From positions 1,860,001-1,924,000 of the forward strand of contig NZ_CP134223.1 of assembly GCF_031599675.1 (NCBI RefSeq): 64,000 bases of DNA, written 5' to 3'. The DNA comes from Paenibacillus pedocola (GTDB taxonomy: Bacteria; Bacillota; Bacilli; Paenibacillales; Paenibacillaceae). The translations under genes and the position numbers were made by a program. The first letter of the stretch is position 1; each line of letters begins with the position of its first letter. The notes under the pieces were generated by a model. It saw only the letters and a list, made by a program, of their open reading frames with translations. It was not told where the DNA came from and made no database searches. Positions 28,637 through 38,200 of the stretch are shown piece by piece.

Positions 28637-29641
28637 ATGACAGTTCAGGTTCCCGCCATTCTTACTTCCAGTCCGCTGATTCACCGTTATCACGGCAATC
28701 CGGTACTGGATGCGTCTATGGTTCCTTATCCGACAGCACTAGTGTTTAACGCGGGTGTGACTAAATTTCGCGGCAAATATGTGATGGTGTTCCGCAACGA
28801 CTACGGCTCCCTTGCTGAACAGACCATTGAGCCCCATCATACGACTGATCTGGGAATTGCCTTCAGCGATGACGGCATCCACTGGGAGGCCAGTCCGAAG
28901 AAATGCTTCAAGCTGCATGACGAAGAGATTATCCGCGCCTACGACCCGCGCCTGACGGTGATCGGGGATCGCTGCTATATGTGCTTTGCGGTCGATACCA
29001 AGCATGGCATCCGGGGCGGGATAGCGGTGACCGATGATTTTGAGGAGTTTGAAATTCTCAGCCTGTCGTCGCCTGATCTGCGCAACATGGTGCTGTTTCC
29101 GGAGAAAATAGGAGGCAACTACGTCCGCCTGGAACGTCCGTTTACCGTGTACAGCCGGGGCGGAAAGGACCGCTTCGACACCTGGATTTCCGAATCCCCG
29201 GATTTGAAATATTGGGGCAACTCCGATTTGCTGTTCGCTGTGGAGCATGTGCCGTTTGCCAATGATAAGGTGGGACCGGCGGCGCCCCCGGTGAAGACGG
29301 ATCGTGGCTGGTTGACCACCTTCCATGCGGTAGATATTGATCCGGCGCGCGGTAAGCACGGCTGGGAGCCTTCGTGGAAAAAGCGGTATACCGCAGGCAT
29401 TATGCTGCTGGATCTGGAGAACCCGAAGAAGATTATCGGGATGTGCAGGGAGCCGCTGCTCGCGCCAGAGGCCAGCTATGAGATTGACGGCGGCTTCCGC
29501 AATAATGTCATTTTTCCGGGCGGGATGATTCTGGAGGATGACGGCGAGGTCAAAATCTACTACGGCTCTGCTGATACGATCGAATGTCTGGCGACCGCAC
29601 ATGTGGATGACCTGATCTCCCTTTGTCTGAAAGGAAGATGA
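28637..29641 (+). CDS. GH130-family glycoside phosphorylase/hydrolase
   Basis: This 334-residue five-bladed propeller enzyme has NPVLDASMVPYPTALVFNAG, the GH130 N-terminal signature, followed by FRNDYG, DLGIAFSDDGIHWE and IRAYDPRLTVIGDRCYMCFA. D103 is the likely proton donor. GH130 enzymes phosphorolyse beta-mannosides such as mannosyl-glucose or mannobiose; some members are hydrolases, and these usually lack the basic phosphate-binding residues. A near-complete phosphorylase motif set seems present here, but I cannot confirm phosphate binding. The frame opens at 28598, yet CAGGAGGT precedes ATG 28637. No signal peptide is seen, so it is cytoplasmic, acting on sugars imported by the 25309-28538 transporter. 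The next gene starts 6 bp after its stop. Confidence 0.9.
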   Translation: MTVQVPAILTSSPLIHRYHGNPVLDASMVPYPTALVFNAGVTKFRGKYVMVFRNDYGSLAEQTIEPHHTTDLGIAFSDDGIHWEASPKKCFKLHDEEIIRAYDPRLTVIGDRCYMCFAVDTKHGIRGGIAVTDDFEEFEILSLSSPDLRNMVLFPEKIGGNYVRLERPFTVYSRGGKDRFDTWISESPDLKYWGNSDLLFAVEHVPFANDKVGPAAPPVKTDRGWLTTFHAVDIDPARGKHGWEPSWKKRYTAGIMLLDLENPKKIIGMCREPLLAPEASYEIDGGFRNNVIFPGGMILEDDGEVKIYYGSADTIECLATAHVDDLISLCLKGR

Positions 29642-29647
29642 AGCAAA

Positions 29648-32600
29648 ATGACTGCGCTATGGAATAAGCTGGTCAGCCCGCCTGCCGAATACCGCTCCGT
29701 TCCGCTCTGGTCCTGGAATGACAGGCTGGAGAAGGAGGAGCTGGAGCGGCAGATAGAAGAGATGCACGAAGCGGGCATCGGGGGATTCTTCATGCATGCC
29801 CGCGGCGGGCTGCGGACACCGTACATGGGCGGGGAATGGATGGAAGCGATCCGAATTTCGATTGAGAAAAGCCGCGAGCTGGGAATGAACGCCTGGTTCT
29901 ATGACGAGAACGGCTGGCCCAGCGGTTTCGGGGGCGGAGAGGTCCCGGCCAAGGGGCTGGCTTACCAGCAGAAGCGGCTGGTCTGTGAACAGGCTCCCTT
30001 TCAGGGTACGCCCGAACGGACAATTGGCTGGTATGTCTTGGAGGCGGGTAACCGGAGCTACCGGCTGCTGCCTCCAGGTAAGGAAGCGGAGGCTGACCTT
30101 AGAATCTGCTATGAGGTCAATCCGTTCTATACGGATACGCTCAGCCGGATGGCAGTAAAAGAATTCATTCACACCACCTACGAGCGTTATTGGGAACAGT
30201 TCGGTGAAGATTATGGAGCAGAGCTTCATGGTGTGTTCACAGATGAGCCGCAGTTCGCACGCGGCGGTCTTCCATGGTCCTTCGAGCTGGAGGAGGCGTT
30301 TATCTCCCGCAAGGGCTATGATGTGAAGGAGGTGCTTCCTTCTTTGTTATTGGTAACAGAAGGCTGCCATAAAGCCAGATACGATTACTGGGAGACGGTG
30401 ACCTTCATGTTTACACACGCTTATGCCAAGCAGATCGGGGACTGGTGCGCCGGCAAAGGCTGGTCGGCGACCGGCCATGTCGTTGATGAACAGGAGCTGA
30501 TGCATCAGGTGACCTCCGTCGGCGATCCAATGGCCTTCTATGAGCATCTGCAGATTCCCGGCTGCGACTGGCTCGGCCGGTTCGTCGGGAGCGATCCGCT
30601 GGTGCCGAAGCAGGTCAGCTCGGTCGCCCGCCAGCTTGGCAAGAAGCGGACAATTACCGAGAGCTTTGGCTGCTCCGGGTGGAACGTCAGCTTTGCCGAT
30701 CTGAAAAGAATCGGTGAATGGCAGTTTGTACATGGCATCAATCTGATGTGCCAGCATCTGCAGGGCTATTCACTGCAAGGACTGCGCAAGCGTGATTATC
30801 CGCCGTCCCTGTTCTATCAGCAGCCCTGGTGGGAAGATTATAAGGGCTTCAATGACTACTTCGCCAGGCTGTCCATGCTGCTCTCCGAAGGTGGCAGCCT
30901 GGCGGAGGTCTTGCTGATCCATCCGGTGCGGACCGCCTGGACCCTGCAATGCGGCGGGGACATGTCTGCGGTTGTTCCCTATCATGAGTCCTTCGCTCAG
31001 CTGACAAGATGGCTGTGCCAAGGCCTGATCGAGCATGATTACGGCAGTGAGAGTGTCATCGCCGGGCATGGGCGGGTCAGCGGCGGAAGCTTTATTGTCG
31101 GTGAAGCGAAATACCGTGTGGTCATTGTTCCGCCGTGTCTGACGCTGGATGAAGTTACAGTACAGCTTCTGGCCCAGTTCACTGCGGAGGGCGGCACGCT
31201 GATCGCTTTTGAGAATTATCCTGTGCTGATAAGCGGAAAGGAAGACAACGGGTTCGCGGACATTATGGCTGATGCAATCCTGCCGGATTGGAGCTGCGGG
31301 GCGGTGGTAGAGGCGGTATCGGGAGCCTCCGCGCCATTCATCCGGATCACGGATATAGACGGGGGGCGGGTTGCTGCGGATACCCTCAATGTGCGGACTA
31401 TGGAGCTGGAGGGCTCACGTCTTTATTTCGTGGTGAATTCAGGGACGGATCACTATCCGCAGCTGCACGTTGAACTGTTCAGCCAGGGTGTAGTCTCCCT
31501 GATCAATCTGGAAACCGGAGAGATCGGTCCGGTTCGGCAGGAAACGCATCAGAAGAGCGTTGTCCTGCGCCTGCCGCTGCATCCCGGGCAATCCCTGATG
31601 CTCAAGCTTGATTCGCCGGCAGCTTCAACGGCAGAAGCTGTGAATGAACATCAGGCACCGGCGGATAAAAGAGAAGAAATTAGACCGGAGGAGGCTTATA
31701 CTGTTGCGGAGCTTGGTCCTCTGTGGGAAGTCTCTAGTGTCGGCCTTAACAGCATAACCTTGGATAATGCCCGTCTGCGGATAGAGGGCGGGGAGTGGTC
31801 AGCACCTCAGCCGGTAATTTTTATCCAGGAGCAGCTGCTGGCTTATGGACGGCCCGTAGAGCTGGAGCTGGAATTTGATTTTGAGGTATCTTTTGATCCG
31901 CTGCGTCAGCGGGAGCTGTATCTGGTGCTGGAGCAGCCGGAGGGATACGGGATCTTCCTGAACGGTATTCCTGTATCCCTTGAGTACTGCGGCTGGTGGA
32001 GGGATATCTCCATGCGCAAGATTGACATTCAAGGAAGGGCTGTATCCGGCTTGAATACAATTCTATTGAAAACGGAGTTCCGCCCTTCGCCTGAGCTTTA
32101 TGCAAGGCTGGAACGGGCCAAACAGTTTGAAGCGGAAGGCAACAAGCTTACCTTCGAACAGGAGATCGAAAGCATCTATGTGCTCGGTTCCTTCGGAGTT
32201 GAATCTGCAGCGGACTTTGAAGAAGCTGAGCGCCGGGCTGTCTGGACTTCAGGACCTTTTACCCTGACAGAAGTCCCCGGGCTGGTAACTTCAGGCGATC
32301 TCACGCGGCAGGGCTTTCCGTTTTTCGCCGGAAGCATCCATTTGCGCCAGTCACTTGAAATCGCGGCAGAGTCTATCTCTGAGGCTAAATGGTCATTTCA
32401 GGCTCCGCCGGATTCAATCGTCAGCAAGCTGCTCATTAACGGCATCTGTGTACGAACCTTCCTGTGGGAGCCGTATGAAGCGGATATTGCACCGTATCTT
32501 CACTCCGGCTGTAATGACATAGAGCTGATACTGACAGGCAGCTGCCGCAATCTGCTGGGGCCACATCACCATATCAAAGGCGAAGTGTATAAGGTGGGTC

Positions 32601-32728
32601 CGGACAGCTACAAGGACAAACCGGGCTGGACGGATAAGGATTTAGCGCCGGACACACATGTATACCAGGACCTTTATGCCTTTGTCCGTTTTGGACTGGC
32701 GGCTGCCCCGCAGATATTCATAAGATGA
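29648..32728 (+). CDS. Large putative glycoside hydrolase (GH106-like, 1026 aa)
   Basis: This 1026-residue protein begins YRSVPLWSWNDRLEKEELER, then HEAGIGGFFMHARGGLRTPY and WFYDENGWPSGFGGG, features of a TIM-barrel hydrolase group annotated as GH106-like (alpha-L-rhamnosidase-related). Candidate catalytic acids are the Glu in YDENGWPSG and those in FTDEPQF (residues ~200). The C-terminal third looks like two beta-sandwich domains (for example VELELEFDFEVSFDP; WSFQAPPDSIVSKLLINGIC). There is no signal peptide. It starts 6 bp after the GH130 gene and ends at a terminator. Co-localisation with GH130, a YesM/YesN pair and a CUT1 importer argues for a role in degrading an imported heteropolysaccharide fragment. 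Enzyme class likely; exact family and substrate are unproven. Confidence 0.75.
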   Translation: MTALWNKLVSPPAEYRSVPLWSWNDRLEKEELERQIEEMHEAGIGGFFMHARGGLRTPYMGGEWMEAIRISIEKSRELGMNAWFYDENGWPSGFGGGEVPAKGLAYQQKRLVCEQAPFQGTPERTIGWYVLEAGNRSYRLLPPGKEAEADLRICYEVNPFYTDTLSRMAVKEFIHTTYERYWEQFGEDYGAELHGVFTDEPQFARGGLPWSFELEEAFISRKGYDVKEVLPSLLLVTEGCHKARYDYWETVTFMFTHAYAKQIGDWCAGKGWSATGHVVDEQELMHQVTSVGDPMAFYEHLQIPGCDWLGRFVGSDPLVPKQVSSVARQLGKKRTITESFGCSGWNVSFADLKRIGEWQFVHGINLMCQHLQGYSLQGLRKRDYPPSLFYQQPWWEDYKGFNDYFARLSMLLSEGGSLAEVLLIHPVRTAWTLQCGGDMSAVVPYHESFAQLTRWLCQGLIEHDYGSESVIAGHGRVSGGSFIVGEAKYRVVIVPPCLTLDEVTVQLLAQFTAEGGTLIAFENYPVLISGKEDNGFADIMADAILPDWSCGAVVEAVSGASAPFIRITDIDGGRVAADTLNVRTMELEGSRLYFVVNSGTDHYPQLHVELFSQGVVSLINLETGEIGPVRQETHQKSVVLRLPLHPGQSLMLKLDSPAASTAEAVNEHQAPADKREEIRPEEAYTVAELGPLWEVSSVGLNSITLDNARLRIEGGEWSAPQPVIFIQEQLLAYGRPVELELEFDFEVSFDPLRQRELYLVLEQPEGYGIFLNGIPVSLEYCGWWRDISMRKIDIQGRAVSGLNTILLKTEFRPSPELYARLERAKQFEAEGNKLTFEQEIESIYVLGSFGVESAADFEEAERRAVWTSGPFTLTEVPGLVTSGDLTRQGFPFFAGSIHLRQSLEIAAESISEAKWSFQAPPDSIVSKLLINGICVRTFLWEPYEADIAPYLHSGCNDIELILTGSCRNLLGPHHHIKGEVYKVGPDSYKDKPGWTDKDLAPDTHVYQDLYAFVRFGLAAAPQIFIR

Positions 32729-32734
32729 TTACAG

Positions 32735-32762
32735 AAGGATCTCCTAGCGGGGATCCTTTTTC
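32735..32762 (+). terminator. Terminator between convergent genes
   Basis: A 10-bp stem (32735-32744 with 32749-32758, one G-U pair) has a TAGC tetraloop and is followed by a T-tract, closing the hydrolase operon. It overlaps the end of the convergent AraC gene by two bases. Confidence 0.85.
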
Positions 32763-33591
32763 AGCGGTTCTGCTTGCGGTATTGCAAGGGAGAACGTTTG
32801 GCAATGCCCTTGAAGACTCGGCCGAAGTGGGCAATGCTGTCAAACCCGGTATCCTCTGCGATCCGCGTGACTGAATCACTGCTCTCCCGTAGCCGCCGCT
32901 GCGCTTCCTGGACACGGATCGTGTTCAGATATTCCACGATGGTGAAGCCGGTTGTCTGTTTGAACAGGCGGCAGAGATAAGGAATGCTGATGTAAAACCG
33001 TTCTGACAGTTCCTCTAGGGTTACTGTCCGGCGATAATGGGCCTGCAGGTATTCAATAATGTCATAAACTTTCCGCTGCTTCTCATTATTGGCCGGAGCG
33101 ATGGCTGCCCGGGCACTCTCGCGGATTCTATTCATTTGAATTAACATTTGCACCAGCAGGCTCTGCAAGTAGGGAAGCTGCTGGGTACATTGCTCCTGCT
33201 GCTCTTTCAGCATGGCAAACAGGATATTCTCGATTCTGCCCTGTTCATGGACATCCGGGCGGAGCAGCAGGCATTGTTCACTGAAGAAGGGGAAGGCCAG
33301 CTCCATGCCGCCGGGCATCCCCTGAAGAAATTCCTGGCGGAAATTGATCAGGATACGCTCATGCCGGACAGTGCCTTTGGCCATCGTTCGGTGAAGCTCA
33401 TTACGGTTAATGAAGATCAGATCGCCTTGGCGCAGGGCGTAGACCAGGTTATTGATATAGTAGTTTCGTTCTCCGGCCAGCAGATAATAAATTTCATAGG
33501 TATCGTGAAAATGGTCGGTGTCCATGCTGAAGGCGCCGGCTCTTTTGATTTGCTCCACATAAAACTGGAATTCCTGCTTCTCTTCCTGCAC
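32761..33591 (-). CDS. AraC-family transcriptional regulator
   Basis: The 276-residue regulator has an N-terminal cupin sensor (FHDTYEIYYLLAGERNYYIN, RQGDLIFINRNELHRT) and a C-terminal AraC HTH pair (VTLEELSERFYISIPYLCRL; VTRIAEDTGFDSIAHFGRVF ending IAKRSPLQYRKQ). It starts at ATG 33591 on the minus strand, behind AAAGGAGCAAAAGAGTGTGC or similar. It is divergent from the Gfo/Idh/MocA dehydrogenase (33734) and lies next to the hydrolase operon, so it may control either. The cupin half implies a small sugar effector. Confidence 0.93.
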   Translation of the reverse strand: MQEEKQEFQFYVEQIKRAGAFSMDTDHFHDTYEIYYLLAGERNYYINNLVYALRQGDLIFINRNELHRTMAKGTVRHERILINFRQEFLQGMPGGMELAFPFFSEQCLLLRPDVHEQGRIENILFAMLKEQQEQCTQQLPYLQSLLVQMLIQMNRIRESARAAIAPANNEKQRKVYDIIEYLQAHYRRTVTLEELSERFYISIPYLCRLFKQTTGFTIVEYLNTIRVQEAQRRLRESSDSVTRIAEDTGFDSIAHFGRVFKGIAKRSPLQYRKQNR

Positions 33592-33693
33592 ACTCTTTTG
33601 CTCCTTTCGATTAGGATAATATATGCATAATTTGGCTGGTTTTCAGCAAGAATCGTTTAGAAAAGGATGTATCTTATACTATACAATATACCT

Positions 33694-33707
33694 AGTAAAC
33701 GCATTCA
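33694..33707 (+). promoter_or_regulatory. Weak cre-like site in divergent promoter region
   Basis: AGTAAACGCATTCA matches the CcpA site consensus with two mismatches (first base and position 10). It lies 27 bp before the dehydrogenase start. It is a suggestion only, supported by a similar site before abfA. Confidence 0.3.
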
Positions 33708-33733
33708 AAACAATAAGCGATGGAGTGATTGGA

Positions 33734-35020
33734 ATGGGCAAGCGTAAATATGCATTTGTTGGTACCGGCGGCCGCGCCGAGTTTTTTTATGGAGAGATTA
33801 CACGCCATTATCTTGAAACCTCGGAGATCGTCGGCTTCTGCGATGTCAACGGTGCGAGAATGGCCTATGCCAATACGCTGCTGGAAGAGAAATACGGCTA
33901 TCATGCGGTTCCGGTCTACAAGGCGCATGAGTTTGACACTATGATCGCTGAGACCCAGCCGGATACAGTCATCGTCACCAGCATTGACCGTACACATCAC
34001 CGCTATATTATCCGGGCGATGGAGCTGGGCTGCGACGTGATCTCCGAGAAGCCGATGACTACAGACGAAGAGAAGTGTAAGGAGATTCTTGATGCCGTAG
34101 AGCGCACCGGGAAGAAGCTGCGGGTCACCTTCAACTACCGCTATGCACCGCATAACACCAAAATCCGCGAGCTCCTGATGGATGGGGCGATCGGCGAGGT
34201 GCTCTCCGTTAACTTCGAATGGCTGCTCAATACGCAGCACGGGGCAGATTATTTCCGCAGATGGCACCGCGATAAGCGCAACAGCGGAGGGCTGCTGGTC
34301 CACAAATCGACGCATCATTTCGACCTGATGAATTTCTGGCTGGGCTCGCAGCCGGACACGGTGTTTGCGATGGGCGATCTGCGCTTTTACGGCCGGGAGA
34401 ATGCTGAGAAGCGCGGTGTTACTGAATTTTATCAGCGTGTACACGGAAGTGCTGCGGCAGAGAATGATCCGTTTGCTCTGCATTTGAAGGACAATGAGCA
34501 GCTGAAGCGGATGTATCTGGACACCGAGCATGAGGACGGATATCTGCGTGACCAGAGTGTATTCGGCGACAATATAAGCATTGAGGACACGATGGGCGTC
34601 ATGGTCAAATACAAGAACAAAGCAATTATGAACTATTCACTCAATGCATATCTGCCTTGGGAGGGCTTTAATGTTGTGTTTAACGGCACTAGGGGACGTA
34701 TGGAAGTAAAGGTCATTGAGCAGTCCTATGTTAATGCCGGTGGCGGCAAGGAGCAGGAGGGGGCGGTAAAAGACAAACAGATTACGGTGTATCCGCAGTT
34801 TGCTGCGCCGTACGAGGTGGAGATTGAAGAAGGCGCCGGCGGACACGGAGGCGGTGATCCGGTGATGCTGCGGGATATTTTTGAGCGCCCGGCCGATGAC
34901 CGTTTCCACCGGGCAGCTTCCCATATTGACGGTGCCTGGTCGATTATGACCGGCATCGCCGCCAACCGTTCGATCGCAACCGGCCTGCCGGTGAAGGTTG
35001 ACCAGCTGATAAAGCTGTAG
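33734..35020 (+). CDS. Gfo/Idh/MocA-family oxidoreductase
   Basis: This 428-residue NAD(P)-dependent dehydrogenase has N-terminal Rossmann motif YAFVGTGGRAEFFYGEI (residues ~6-22). VISEKPMTTDEEKC contains the EKP motif whose lysine is catalytic, and a C-terminal alpha/beta substrate domain includes HKSTHHFDLMNFWLG. The frame is open 37 codons upstream, but GATGGAGTGATTGGA precedes ATG 33734 and the conserved fold starts there. It probably oxidises a sugar or inositol-type substrate from the adjacent degradation operon. It stands alone with a strong terminator. The C-terminal stretch GGGKEQEGAVKDK is an insertion I do not recognise. Confidence 0.92.
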   Translation: MGKRKYAFVGTGGRAEFFYGEITRHYLETSEIVGFCDVNGARMAYANTLLEEKYGYHAVPVYKAHEFDTMIAETQPDTVIVTSIDRTHHRYIIRAMELGCDVISEKPMTTDEEKCKEILDAVERTGKKLRVTFNYRYAPHNTKIRELLMDGAIGEVLSVNFEWLLNTQHGADYFRRWHRDKRNSGGLLVHKSTHHFDLMNFWLGSQPDTVFAMGDLRFYGRENAEKRGVTEFYQRVHGSAAAENDPFALHLKDNEQLKRMYLDTEHEDGYLRDQSVFGDNISIEDTMGVMVKYKNKAIMNYSLNAYLPWEGFNVVFNGTRGRMEVKVIEQSYVNAGGGKEQEGAVKDKQITVYPQFAAPYEVEIEEGAGGHGGGDPVMLRDIFERPADDRFHRAASHIDGAWSIMTGIAANRSIATGLPVKVDQLIKL

Positions 35021-35084
35021 AATAGAAGCTGTTACAACAAAAGTTTCCACCTGCTAATGAACCTAAGTCATTCATACTTTAAAT

Positions 35085-35145
35085 AATAAGGGCCGGTCCG
35101 GGCAGTCATTTTATGACTATGTCGGACGGCTCTTATTGTTTTTTT
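35085..35145 (+). terminator. Terminator after dehydrogenase gene
   Basis: AATAAGGGCCGGTCCG pairs with CGGACGGCTCTTATT (one bulge, one G-U), with an inner AGTCA/TGACT stem, and is followed by GTTTTTTT. Confidence 0.85.
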
Positions 35146-35287
35146 AACGGATCTTTTTGTAGAGATAGGACCTATTACATAGCAATTTGTCGATATTTGT
35201 TAAGAGATTGTTTAGAGCTACCTGTTAATATGTTTTTCAGGCATGAAAATAGGTAATTAGTATTAATTGATCAGGAGGAAAAGTAGG

Positions 35288-38200
35288 ATGAAGAAAAAGC
35301 GTCTTTTTTCAGCGGTCTTATCACTTGTCACAACCGTCAGCCTGAGTCTGGGCTCTTTCGCAGGTGCCGGAGTAGTCAGCGCACAGTCGGACTCGAGTGC
35401 GTACGGTGAGGTTCTGGTCAGCGATACCAGTAACTCTGACTGGACGATAGCCCCAGGCAATACCTCAAGAAATCTGGCTGTGTCGCCGGACGGGTCTATT
35501 TATGCCGTATATAACGGCGGTGATGAAATCCGTGTTGCCAAGAGCACAGACAACGGCAAGACGTTCCAGCCCAGCGTTCTGGCAGCCACAGGCAGCTTTG
35601 AGCCGGAAATCGCCGTATCCTCGTCAGGGACGGTATATGTTGTAGGCATAAATGAAAGTGCTGGTGTGCTGGTTAAAAGCACCGATGGCGGTAAAACCTT
35701 CAGCGATCCAATCGCGGTTGGCGCGTTTTTAGGTACCTCTGCACATATGGCTGTAGATGGAAGTTATATTTATGTAACGTCCCCTTCAGGCAGCACTCTT
35801 TATTACAGCAGCAATGAGGGGACAACCTTCAACAATTATGATTTTAACGAATCCTATGTGTTTACCGATCTGCACGTTGATCCGCAGACTGGAAATTTGA
35901 TTGTACAGAAGGATAATCCTTCCCTTAAATATTATGTCAGCAAGGATCATGGGCAAAGCTTTGGAACGCCTGTAATTCCGGAGAAAAATGTATTCTTTTC
36001 TGTTGGGGCATTATCCGCCGGCAGCAAGGGCCAGTATCTGTTTGTAGCGGGTTCTGATTCCAATATGGTCCGCATGAATATCGGGGACGGAACCGTGACT
36101 GATCTAATGGGTGGAAATAATATGAGCTCACAGGGACGTTCGCTGAGCGCGGACAGTTACGGCAATGTCGTGACCGGATTCAGCAACGGTTCCTCCGTGT
36201 TCTTCAGCGTCAGCCAGGATCTGGGTGCAAACCTGTCCTCCCCTGTTGAAGTCGCGGCTACAAGCATTGCCAATGCAGCGATTAATACCACAAACGGAGA
36301 TATTATGTACCTGTATGAAAAAAGCGGAAAAATTTATTTGAAGGTGTATCAGGGACTTCTGAGCGGATACAAATTGTATCTCTCCAATACGAATCTGTAC
36401 TTCAACTATCCAACGCAGAAGAAAGTATCCGTTACAGTAACCAATACCTCGGATGCTCCGCTCAAAATTGGTGAAGTGTTGATTAACGGTGATTTTAAAA
36501 TCACAGACAATACGGTTCCTCCCGAGCTTGCTCCAGGGGAGAGCGGAATTATTGAAGTCCAGTACTCCCCGCAGGGAGCAGGTTCCTCTAACGGAGCACT
36601 GACGCTGAAAGTAGACGGTGAACCAGACCGGGTGGTTCTGTTGAGCGGGATTAGCGAAGCAGCGGCAGGAAGCTCAGCGCCGCAAGTAGAAGATGTAACA
36701 GCCAATTCTACAACGGATATTGTGACTGTTAAGAAGGTACCAGCCGGCACCAAGGTAACTGTCTACGCAGCCGATGGCGTGACCGTGCTGGGAACAGCCA
36801 CGAATGAAGCGGGAACAGCTGGGGAAGTGGCAATAGCAATTCCTGCAGGGTTAACGGCCGGAGATACCGTCAAAGTCAGCCTGATTGAGCCGGATTTGAC
36901 GGAGAGTACACTGACGGATATCACTGCACACAATGAAGTAACAAGTGCACCCGCAGCGGCGGATGTTACTGCAAATGCTACAACGGATACTGTGACTGTA
37001 AAGAAGGTACCAGCCGGTGCCGAGGTTACTGTCTACGCAGCCGATGGCGTTACCGTGCTGGGAACGGCCAAGAATGAAGCAGGAACATCCGGGGAAGTAA
37101 CCGTATCGGTTCCGGCAGGATTACAATCCGGGGATGTAATCAAAGTTAGCCTGACCGAACCGGAAAAGACGGAGAGTCCGCTGACGGACATCACTGCGCA
37201 TAGTGAAGTAACAAGTGCACCCGCAGCGGCGGATGTTACTGCCAATGCTACAAAGGATACTGTGACTGTGACAAAGGTACCAGCCGGTGCCGAGGTTACT
37301 GTCTACGCAACCGATGGTGTTACCGTGCTGGGAACGGCCAAGAATGAAGCGGAAACATCCGGGGAAGTAACTGTGCCGGTTTCGGCAGGATTACAATCCG
37401 GGGATGTGATCAAAGTCAGCCTGACCGAACCGGAAAAGTCGGGGAGTCCGCTGACAGACATCACTGCTCATAGTGAAGTAACAAGTGTACCCGCAGCGGC
37501 GGATATGACCGCCAATGCTACAAAGGATACTGTGACTGTGACGAAGGTACCAGCCGGTGCCAAGGTTACTGTCTACGCAGCCGATGGTGTTACCGTGCTG
37601 GGAACGGCCAAGAATGAGGCGGAAACATCCGGGGAAGTAACCGTGCCGGTTCCGGCAGGATTAAAATCCGGGGATGTAATCAAAATAAGCCTGACCGAAC
37701 GGGAAATGTCGGAGAGTCCGTTGACGGACATCACTGCGCACAATGAAGTAACCAGTGCACCCGCAGCGGTAGGAATTACTGCCAATGCTACAAAGGATGC
37801 TGTAACTGTGACGAAGGTACCAGCCGGTGCCGAGGTTACTGTCTACGCAGCCGATGGTGTTACCGTGCTGGGAACGGCCAAGAATGAGGCGGAAACATCC
37901 GGGGAAGTAACCGTGCCGGTACAGGCAGGATTACAATCCGGGGATGTGGTCAAAGTCAGTCTGACCGAACGGGAAATGTCGGAGAGTCCGCTGACGGACA
38001 TCACTGCTCATAGTGAAGTAACAAGTGCACCCGCAACGGCGGATGTTACTGCAAATGCTACAACGGATACTGTGACTGTAAAGAAGGTACCAGCCGGTGC
38101 CGAGATTACTGTCTACGCAGCCGATGGCGTGACCGTGCTGGGAACAGCCAAGAATGAAACGGAAACATCCGGGGAAGTAACCGTATCGGTTCCGGCAGGA

